This document shows positions 58,470-64,000 of a stretch of 64,000 bases of DNA, piece by piece. Numbering within the stretch: the stretch's first letter is position 1; every line of letters starts with the position of its first letter. The position numbers were made by a program, and so were the translations under genes. The notes under the pieces are model-generated. The model worked only from the letters and a program-made list of their open reading frames with translations. It made no database searches and had not been told where the DNA came from. The DNA comes from Ostrinia nubilalis (taxonomy: Eukaryota > Arthropoda > Insecta > Lepidoptera > Crambidae), in assembly GCF_963855985.1 (NCBI RefSeq), contig NC_087117.1:6893001-6957000 (forward strand). The letters are read 5' to 3'.

Positions 58470-61400
58470 CTTGGCTACAACTTCACACTAGTTTCTCTAT
58501 TCCAGCGATATGTTCTGCGCTGGCCGAGTGCCCGAAGAGGATCTCCGGCGAACGCAGCGCGCGTGTGGCGGCGCCGTGCTGACGTCAGTTCGGGAGCTGA
58601 CGCAGTCGTCTCTCGGTCACTGCCGCGCTTTTACTGAGCGACAAGTTGGTGGAGAGAGATATAACATCTTTACTGGTAAGTTTATTCCGTACTTACGACT
58701 CTTTCCAGGGCGATAAATATACATTCAATATCTTCACCGGTGAGTGGCGAGCGCTGACGTCACATTAGGTGCCCCTAGGCGGCTTAGGAGTCTCATTAGG
58801 TGCCCCTAGGCGGCCTAGGGGTCTCATTAGACGCCCCTAGGCAGCCTAGGAGACACCTTAGGTGCCCCTTGGCGGCCTAGGGGTCTCATTAGGCGCCCCT
58901 AGGCGGCCTAGGTGACTCATTAGACGTCCCTAGGCAGCCTAGGGGTCTCGTTAGGCGGCCTAGGGGTCTCATTAGGCGCCCCTAAGTGGCCTAGGGGTCT
59001 CTTTAGGCACCCGTAGGTGGCCTAGGGGTCTCTTTAGGCACCCGTAGGTGGCCTAGGGGTCTCTATAGGCGCCCCTAGGCGGCTTAGGGGTCTCATTAAG
59101 CGCCCCTAGGCGGCCTAGGGGTCTCATTATGCGCCCCTAGGCGGCCTAGGGGTCTCATTAGGCGCCCCCAGGCGGCTTAGGGGTCTCTTTAGGCGCCCTT
59201 AGGCGGCCTAGGGGTGCCTTCAGCGAGCGGCAAGTCATCACTGAGCGGTATAACATATTCACCGGTGAGTATGACGTCACGCGGAAGCTCACCAGGCGTA
59301 CGGGGCGCCGTGCTGACGTCAGTTCGGGAGCTGACGCAGTCGTCACTCGGCCACTGCCGCGCCTTTACTGAGCGGCAAGTTGGTGGCGAGAGATATAACA
59401 TCTTTACTGGTAAGTGTGGGTTTCTGACGTCACGCTGTAGCTCACCAGGCGCCGTGCTGACGTCAGTTCGGGAGCTGACGCAGTCGTCTCTGGGCCACTG
59501 CCGCGCTTTTACTGAGCGACAAGTTGGTGGAGAGAGATATAACATCTTTACTGATAAGTGTGGGGTTCTGACGTCACGCGGGAGGCTCACACAAGCGTTC
59601 TTAGACGGTCTAGGGGTCTCATTAGACGCCCCTAGGCGGCCTAGGGGTCTTATTAGGTGGCCTAGGGGTCTTATTAGGCGGCCTAGGCGCCTCATAAGGC
59701 GGCCTAGGGATCTCATTAGGCGCCCCTAGGCGGCCTAGAGGTCTTATTAGGCGGCCTAGGGGTCAATAGGCGGCCTAGGGGTCTCATTAGTCGCCCTTAG
59801 GCGGCCTAGGGGTGCCTTCAGCGAGCGGCAAGTCATCACTGAGCGGTATAACATATTCACCGGTGAGTATGACGTCACGCGGAAGCTCACCAGGCGTACG
59901 GGGCGCCGTGCTGACGTCAGTTCGGGAGCTGACGCAGTCGTCACTCGGCCACTGCCGCGCCTTTACTGAGCGGCAGGTCGGCGGAGAGAGATATAACATC
60001 TTTACTGGTAAGTGTGTGGTTCTGACGTCACGCTGTAGCTCACCAGGCGCCGTGCTGACGTCAGTTCGGGAGCTGACGCAGTCGTCACTCGGCCACTGCC
60101 GCGCCTTTACTGAGCGGCAGGTCGGCGGAGAGAGATATAACATCTTTACTGGTAAGTGTGTGGTTCTGACGTCACGCTGTAGCTCACCAGGCGCCGTGCT
60201 GACGTCAGTTCGGGAGCTGACGCAGTCGTCTCTGGGCCACTGCCGCGCGTTTACTGAGAGACAAGTTGGTGGAGAGAGATATAACATCTTTACTGGTAAG
60301 TGTGGGGTTCTGACGTCACGCTGTAGCTCACCAGGCGCCGTGCTGACGTCAGTTTGGGAGCTGACGCAGTCGTCGCTCGGTCACTGCCGCGAGTTTACTG
60401 AGAGGCAGGTCGGCGGAGAGAGATATAACATCTTTACTGGTAAGTTTATTCAGTACTTAGACTCTTTCCAGGGCGCTTAATATACATTCAATATCTTCAT
60501 CGGTGAGTGGCGAGCGCTGACGTCACACGGGGGCGCCGTGCTGACGTCACGCGAGCTTAGGCGGCGCTAGCCTAAACTATACCTGTCATAATCATAAAAG
60601 GCTGACAGAGGCTACTGAGTTTCTTCCGCTGCGCTCGGCAAAGGTATTCTAAATGAAGGTAAAAATAACACACTAAGAATAGATTTTTTAAAAACGTGTA
60701 GTATGGCGTACTATGTATTTCTTCCTTGTAGTGCACTTTTTTAACTCTGATGTCAGCAAAGAAGGTTTGCATTTTATAGGAACTTGACATACATATTTCA
60801 AGGATATTTCTCTCCTCTATTATCCCTCCTCCCTTATACCAATCCTACTCCTAACCTACAACCTTTCCTTCCCCAGGCTATAATAAAGAGGACGCTCCCA
60901 ATGGTAAGCCATGATGTCATGTTGTAGTTACCTGTATTGTAGTCTTCCCATAGTTACCATAGTCCCACCGCTGCAACTCCTGTGTAGCCAGGATCTACAG
61001 TTTGACTGTAAAACCGAACCAGTGAAGGCTAAAGTCTATAAAAACTATCTTGCTAATCCTTCTAGCTAAGCTAAATAAGCTTTGACTAGGTACTTGTGTA
61101 GTTGGTGATATTTTTAGTTAAGTAGTTGCAGTTAGGCGATTATCACACTGCACCGCGCTCCGCCGCGGTACGCGAGACGACAGATTTAATCATTATATGC
61201 AAGTACCTCAGTTTGTATAGAAAACACGCGCGGCACAACACACTGACAACGCGTCTGCGCGCGGGATTCGTTATATGTCGCCACACGGTCCGCGGCAAAG
61301 CGCGGTGCAGTGTGATAATCGCCTTAGGCTAGTGTGCTGATCACGCGAATGTTTATTTTCTTTGTTTAGTAACCATAGTATAAGTTTTACTTTGTTAATA

Positions 61401-62191
61401 TGTTACGGTTAATGTGATAAATTGAAAATTATTAATAATAACCGGTTATTATGAATAATTACCGACAGTCGCGGTAAAAGTGATAAATTAATCACATTTA
61501 ACAGTGATTATTTAATAATTCAACCTGAGTACTTACAAATTTCATAAAAGAGAACAACATCTTGTGTACGTACTCGTGTACAGCCAAACATTTGAACGTT
61601 TTGATATCATATATTAATATAATTTGGCATAATGAGTTTGGAATGTTTCTTGCATAATATTACTTTTCCATGATGCCTATAACATAATGTTTTGATTTAA
61701 AGTGAAAAATAGGTTAAGGTGCGGCGGGGGTGGCCCTTGGGCCACCCCTAAGCCGCCTATTTAGTTTTATACACACATAAATGACCTCATATTAATCACA
61801 TTTACCAAATCATGCGGTAATTATTCATAATAACCGGCGATTATTCATAATTTTCACATTTATCACTTTGACCGTAACAAATATACTGCGTAGGTTAGTA
61901 CCTAAGGTGTTTAAAATGATGTTTAGTATGGAAACGTCATTATAAACAACTGTCCAACTCAATAACTTTTTATTACACTAAGACGGTAAGTTGTGATAGT
62001 CTCAATATGTTTCGCCTGTTTTTATGTATGTTTAACTTTATATTTGTTCTTTACAGGATGTCCCGCTGCCAAGACTTGCACGCTCATACTCCGCGGAGGC
62101 GCCGAGCAATTTTTGGAGGAGACGGAGCGCTCGCTACACGATGCCATCATGATCGTGCGTCGGACCATCAAGAACGACGCTGTTGTCGCTG
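47237..62191 (+). CDS. CCT7: CCT7, chaperonin TCP-1 subunit eta (5' ~75%; continues past the window)
   Basis: Coding exons: 47237-47239 (ATG only), 48205-48303, 51346-51441, 51881-51946, 52842-52917, 53592-53703, 54259-54392, 55896-56071, 57343-57497, 58506-58675 and 62057-62191. All phases agree, giving 407 codons of about 540. I number the exon at 57343 as 8, 58506 as 9 and 62057 as 10. The product is one of eight subunits of the cytosolic TRiC/CCT ring that folds actin, tubulin and other proteins with ATP. Visible group II chaperonin motifs are [11 protein letters not shown] (about 37-47), [11 protein letters not shown], the catalytic GDGTT (90-94), [27 protein letters not shown] and [25 protein letters not shown]. 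The last exon stops at VVAG, so the second nucleotide-binding GGGxxE block lies beyond the window. Introns are stuffed with MITEs and satellites, and exons 8-10 carry partial tandem copies. Confidence 0.95.
49782..50601 (+). repeat. ~177-bp tandem satellite in CCT7 intron 2
   Basis: Three and a half units begin near 49782, 50176, 50353 and 50531. Each carries TTTTTGGCTAGAAGATTCTT, GACCTTTAGCTACAGACC, ACGCATGGTGGAGGAAGGGA and CATCTGCTGCATCTGCCAT. The first unit is lengthened by a hAT insertion. Confidence 0.85.
49893..50100. mobile_element. hAT MITE (CAGTGGTTCTTAACC) inside the satellite
   Basis: The inverted ends CAGTGGTTCTTAACC and GGTTAAGAACCACTG are flanked by the 8-bp duplication CTCTAGAG (49885-49892 and 50101-50108). 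The uninterrupted site GCTCTAGAGAC or GCTCTAGACAC is preserved in the neighbouring satellite units, which proves the insertion point. Confidence 0.9.
52187..52465 (+). mobile_element. Non-LTR retrotransposon fragment with RT C-terminal text
   Basis: After the TTCGTTTCAGCCGAATGACG segment, the plus frame encodes [18 protein letters not shown] and [18 protein letters not shown]. This is the familiar C-terminal region of a lepidopteran non-LTR reverse transcriptase. It is truncated at both ends and lies in a CCT7 intron. Confidence 0.75.
52467..52669. mobile_element. Palindromic MITE family 'GGTCRCCGAGCACG', copy 3
   Basis: The arms start AGCCCGGTCTGTGAGCACG and end CGTGCTCGCGGACCAGACT, with the usual ATGACCCCAAGCTACCC stem. 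It directly abuts the retrotransposon fragment. Confidence 0.8.
54504..54577. mobile_element. ~75-bp TGGCCAATGAT MITE (family in CCT7 introns)
   Basis: The left TGGCCAATGATTATAAA.. and right ..TAGATATGAGGCCA ends enclose GGATCCAATTTCTGAAT. Sister copies are at 56819-56892 and 57936-58009. Partial relatives are near 48067-48110 and 52711-52760. All five lie in CCT7 introns. Confidence 0.7.
55300..55525 (+). repeat. Dispersed repeat (GAAGTGGTGGTAG family), copy 2
   Basis: This shares GAGTTTCTTCCGCCACTTCT, CATATGTTGTCC and TGAATAAACTATTTGAATTT with 4200-4420. Reverse copies are near 3780-3865 and 56705-56800. It is probably a retroelement tail, since it ends in an AATAAA-containing segment. Confidence 0.65.
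55641..55790. mobile_element. MITE with CGCCCGTATTCACAAA ends, copy 2
   Basis: The inverted ends CGCCCGTATTCACAAACAAT / TTTGTGAATACGGGCG are complete. TTA is duplicated at 55638-55640 and 55791-55793. It is the sister of 39411-39536. Confidence 0.8.
57069..57296 (-). repeat. Retroelement 3'-tail repeat, copy 2 (reverse)
   Basis: This is the reverse complement of the repeat at 361-567, including ACTAATATTATAAATGCGAA and CCACTGAACCGATTTTGATG, ending GGGCGGAAAGCTAG. It lies just upstream of CCT7 exon 8. Confidence 0.75.
57489..57620 (+). repeat. CCT7: 20-bp minisatellite made from the CCT7 exon 8 splice junction
   Basis: The unit GCTGACCRGTGAGTTATTTW starts with the last codons of exon 8 and includes its GTGAGT donor. 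About six units follow, most retaining GTGAGT. A second set occupies 57727-57845 after the partial exon copy. Confidence 0.85.
57622..57737 (+). pseudogene. CCT7: Partial copy of CCT7 exon 8
   Basis: From about codon VVDAEW to the end, including the GTGAGT donor (57737), this matches exon 8. A 9-nt deletion removes the LYE codons, and there are changes such as QI to HI and AT to VT. It lacks the 5' end and a credible acceptor, so it should not be spliced in properly. A second, shorter scrap of the same region lies at about 57858-57897. Confidence 0.85.
58084..58370. mobile_element. Palindromic element with nested inverted repeats
   Basis: TTGTCTCGTTCTATCGCAAA.. (58161-58206) is mirrored at 58284-58330. 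Each arm is also associated with a second inverted pair (GGACCACAGTTCCAG / CTGGAACTGTGGTCC; GTTAACTATCCATTTCC / GGATAGTTAAC). The structure suggests one MITE inserted beside or inside a related one. Confidence 0.6.
58430..58470 (+). repeat. (GAT)n microsatellite
   Basis: About 13 GAT/TGA units lie just upstream of CCT7 exon 9. Confidence 0.9.
58764..59215 (+). repeat. ~31-bp GGCGGCCTAGGGG minisatellite, block 1
   Basis: Degenerate units of the form TTAGGCGCCCCTAGG-CGGCCTAGGGGTCTCA are repeated about 15 times. Each unit is itself a near-palindrome (CCCCTAGG..CCTAGGGG), so the array can fold into serial hairpins. It begins right after the extra GTGAGT-containing tail of CCT7 exon 9. Confidence 0.9.
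59296..59409 (+). CDS. CCT7: CCT7 exon 9 half-copy 1 (in-frame cassette)
   Basis: An acceptor-like CTCACCAG leads into 114 nt: three extra codons (GTA CGG GGC), then [20 protein letters not shown] through ERYNIFTG, and a GTAAGT donor. The phase in and out is 1-1, like exon 9, so inclusion would keep frame. The acceptor has a poor pyrimidine tract. Whether it is ever spliced in is unknown. Confidence 0.55.
59449..59553 (+). CDS. CCT7: CCT7 exon 9 half-copy 2 (donor mutated)
   Basis: This 105-nt in-frame copy is separated from copy 1 by a 39-nt gap (GTAAGT..CTCACCAG). Its donor is changed from GTAAGT to ATAAGT, which should stop normal use as an exon end. Confidence 0.55.
59600..59813 (+). repeat. 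GGCGGCCTAGGGG minisatellite, block 2
   Basis: This is the same unit type as 58764-59215. It lies between exon 9 copies 2 and 3, so the half-exons and minisatellite were duplicated together: 59205-59409 and 59803-60007 are nearly identical at an offset of 598 bp. Confidence 0.9.
59894..60007 (+). CDS. CCT7: CCT7 exon 9 half-copy 3 (in-frame cassette)
   Basis: This matches copy 1 nearly base for base, including the extra three codons at the 5' end. It has the intact CTCACCAG acceptor and GTAAGT donor. Confidence 0.55.
60047..60151 (+). CDS. CCT7: CCT7 exon 9 half-copy 4 (in-frame cassette)
   Basis: A 105-nt copy after a 39-nt mini-intron. Its peptide is the same as exon 9 from GAVLTSV to YNIFTG. 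It keeps a GTAAGT donor. Confidence 0.55.
60191..60295 (+). CDS. CCT7: CCT7 exon 9 half-copy 5 (in-frame cassette)
   Basis: A 105-nt copy, 144 bp from copy 4. The encoded peptide is unchanged, and the differences are mostly synonymous. The donor GTAAGT is intact. Confidence 0.55.
60335..60439 (+). CDS. CCT7: CCT7 exon 9 half-copy 6 (last of array)
   Basis: A 105-nt copy with two amino-acid changes (SVRELT to SVWELT, CRAF to CREF). It is followed by the same 3' flank as exon 9 itself (GTAAGTTTATTC.., then a short NIFT-like tail and GTGAGTGGCGAGCGCTGACG). Its downstream context therefore equals that of the parental exon. Confidence 0.55.
60877..60903 (+). CDS. CCT7: Candidate 27-nt CCT7 microexon
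   Basis: A long pyrimidine tract ending CTTCCCCAG is followed by 27 nt and the donor ATG|GTAAGC. Phase 1-1 matches the exon 9 to exon 10 junction. Inclusion would insert GYNKEDAPN between NIFT and GCPAAKTC without shifting frame. The splice signals are better than those of the half-exon copies. Other eukaryotic CCT7 proteins that I recall run directly from FTG to CP, so this would be an optional insertion. Confidence 0.5.
61135..61323. mobile_element. PIF/Harbinger-like MITE, copy 2
   Basis: GGCGATTATCACACTGCACC is mirrored at the right end (GTGATAATCGCC), with TTA duplicated at 61132-61134 and 61324-61326. It is the sister of 24973-25161. Confidence 0.8.
61402..61878. mobile_element. 477-bp element with ~65-bp inverted termini
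   Basis: GTTACGGTTAATGTGATAAA.. at the left pairs with ..TTTATCACTTTGACCGTAAC at the right, continuing through ATAACCGGTTATTATGAATA. Noncoding, and it lies in CCT7 intron 9. Confidence 0.7.
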
Positions 62192-62223
62192 GTGAGTGTC
62201 AAGTGCACCCTAAGTGTGGGTAA

Positions 62224-63217
62224 AGCCCGGTCCGCGAGCACGTAGAATTTTGTCCAATGACCCCAAGCTACCCATCCTTATCGTTCGCGCGTAATTATAT
62301 TGCTGTCGCGACTGTGCGACGGGCGCCCGCAGTGAGTGCGACAGCAACATAATTAAGAATGTTCACTAATTTTGTTTTTTAGCTTTCTGTATTCTCTGTT
62401 AAAAATAAAAAATACACGTGAAAGAATTATTTCGATACGTCAATTAGTTTCCAAGATATTGAATTTTAAAAGTGCGGGCGGCGGCCGGCCCGCCATTTTA
62501 TGCGCGTGACGTCATATTACAACGACTGGCTCATATTTGTATGGGTGGAATCTTGCAAACTGAATTAAGACCCACTTCCAGGCAACCGATTAAGCTGAAA
62601 TTTCGCAAACACATGTGATTTGGATGACCATGCAATATTATGATGACATGGAGCTGATCTGATGATGGAGCTGGAAGGTGGCCATAGGAACTCTATAATA
62701 AAACGACTTAAATGCATCGAGTTTGGGCTCGTTCGTTTTGTATTGATGAGTATTTTAATTCTATATAGTAATCGGGGTCTAATGATGGAGCTGGAAGGTA
62801 ATTCGCAATAAAACGACACAATCGCATCAAGTTTGGGTTTGGTTCAATTTTAATTTCTGTGATGGGTCTGGGTGTTAATATGTATAATAAGTTTGTATTT
62901 ACAAAAAAAAAAATATTTAAGTATGTTTATATCCGTTTTCTAGTGAGCGGACGCTGTGAATGTACGTCACACGGGGTCACGTGACCGTCGGCGGGACTCA
63001 ATATTTAAGCGAACTTTGAATGCCTATAAAATCATAACTACTGGGTATTTTTGAATGAAATAAAAACTAATGTATTTGTAAATGTAAAAGCTTAACTGTA
63101 ACATAGGTTTCAAGTGATTTTGCATACCTAGTAACATTCTCAATTATGCGCGAGCGATAAGGATGGGTAGCTTGGGGTCATTGGACAAAATTCTACGTGC
63201 TCACGGACCTGGCTTTA
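62224..63217. mobile_element. Palindromic MITE family 'GGTCRCCGAGCACG', copy 4 (interrupted)
   Basis: The left part 62224-62355 and right part 63140-63217 together make one family member. A roughly 785-bp insertion (62356-63139) separates them, with short inverted ends AGAATGTT / AACATTCT and a 5-bp AATTA duplication. The copy begins 33 nt after the donor of CCT7 exon 10. Confidence 0.75.
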
Positions 63218-63234
63218 GTAGAGTTAATTTTAGC

Positions 63235-64000
63235 ATAACAGAGAGCTCGTGATCTTGCGAAGGACCATAAAAATGACGGGTGAGTGTAAAGTGAACCTTA
63301 AGTGAACGCAGTAGGGTCCATTTTAACACAACAGAGGACTTTCTGAACGCTGCACTGTCGTAGTCGCCGGCGAATGTAAATTGCACCGTAAGTGTGGGTA
63401 GTAGAGTCAATTTTAGTATAACAGAGCTCGTGGTCTTGCGGCAGGACCATAAAAATGACGCCTTAGTCGCCGGTGAGTGTATAGTCAACCTTAAGTGTAG
63501 GGAGTAGGGTCCATTTTAGCAAAACAGAGCGCTCAGTCGCCTGCCAGTCTAAAGTGCACCCTAAGTCCCTAACTGTAAGAAGTAGGGGCCCTTTTAGCAT
63601 AACAGAGCGCTCGTGATCTTGCGAAGGACCATAAAAAGGACACTAGTTGCCGGCCAATGTAAAGTGTGCTCTAAGTGTAGAAAGTAGAGTCCATTTTAAA
63701 ATGACAGAGAGCTCGTGATCTTGCGAAGGACCATAAAAATGACTCTAGTCGCCGGTGAGTGCAAACTGAACCTTAAGTGTAAGGAGTAGAGTCCATTGTA
63801 GTATACAGTGCACAAACTGTTGGTTCTTGGAGGAGACGGAGCGCTCGCTACACGACGCCATCATGATCGTGCGTCGGACCATCAAGAACGACGCTGTGGC
63901 CGCTGGTGAGTGGATAATCAACCTTAAGTGTAGGGAGTAGGGTCCATTTTAGCAAAACAGAGCGCTCAGTCGCTGGCCAGTCTAAAGTGCACCCTAAGTC
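63235..64000 (+). pseudogene. CCT7: Decayed tandem copies of the CCT7 exon 10 3' end
   Basis: About six units of 90-130 bp share GTCCATTTTAGCATAACAGA, GAGCGCTCGTGATCTTGCG, AGGACCATAAAAATGAC and GTCGCCGGTGAGTGTAAAG. They derive from the end of exon 10 ([19 protein letters not shown] plus donor and first intron bases). One much better copy at 63824-63905 keeps 27 codons of exon 10 ([12 protein letters not shown] to NDAVAAG) and a GTGAGT donor, but has no 5' half or clear acceptor. Confidence 0.8.

Noticed and set aside
59214..59275. An additional exon (CGAGCGG..ACCG|GTGAGT) before half-copy 1
   Set aside because: Splicing into CTTCAG|C from exon 9 would break frame. It looks like a decayed copy end and has a duplicate at 59812-59873.
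59189..60287. Long minus-strand open frames (175 and 166 aa) opposite the CCT7 half-exon array
   Set aside because: They are antisense shadows of the repeated exon copies, with repeated text and no start or splice context.

Overview
The window is nuclear DNA of an insect, most likely a moth or butterfly (Lepidoptera). The genes are split by AT-rich introns with GT..AG borders. Intergenic space is packed with short DNA transposons, often with clean target-site duplications, and with the TAGGTACCTACC-type simple repeats common in lepidopteran genomes. The encoded proteins are insect-like. No prokaryotic genes, rRNA genes or CRISPR arrays were seen.

Layout. 1-8.1 kb: transposon-rich, no gene seen. 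8.1-10.2 kb: a CpG-rich island with a small PNRC-family protein on the minus strand (80 aa) and an uncertain minus-strand ORF beyond it. 10.2-22.2 kb: nested transposons and a 5'-truncated tRNA-Tyr retrocopy. 22.2-24.9 kb: a complete four-exon UPF0669 (C6orf120-like) secreted-protein gene, plus strand. 25.7-29.1 kb: a roughly 790-bp-arm inverted repeat split by another transposon. 32.6-34.9 kb: complete four-exon TMX2 on the minus strand. 37.6-45.4 kb: a minus-strand ZAD/C2H2 zinc-finger locus. 47.2 kb to the right edge: CCT7 (TCP-1 eta), plus strand, about the first 407 residues; the rest lies outside the window.

Two loci stand out. (1) In the zinc-finger locus a single 62-codon exon carries only the first half of a ZAD (CRIC). 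Downstream lie four separate long exons. Each starts at a phase-0 acceptor, supplies the missing second ZAD cysteine pair at the same spacing (residues 74 and 77 of each predicted protein), and then encodes its own C2H2 array. This predicts four proteins sharing one half-domain through alternative terminal exons, an architecture like lola or mod(mdg4) but with the splice junction inside the ZAD. (2) In CCT7 three consecutive exons (8, 9 and 10) have undergone 3'-exon-plus-donor tandem duplication. Exon 9 has six intact in-frame half-exon copies, five of them with a usable donor, separated by 39-nt mini-introns that are themselves open. Exon 8 has a 20-bp minisatellite built from its own splice junction plus two decayed copies. 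Exon 10 has a long decayed array. A possible 27-nt in-frame microexon lies between exons 9 and 10.

The genes look like unrelated neighbours: cytosolic folding (CCT7), ER (TMX2), secretion (UPF0669), mRNA decay or nuclear receptor cofactor (PNRC-like) and DNA-binding regulators (ZAD-ZF). All exon borders were derived by eye from reading frame, phase and splice consensus, without transcript support.
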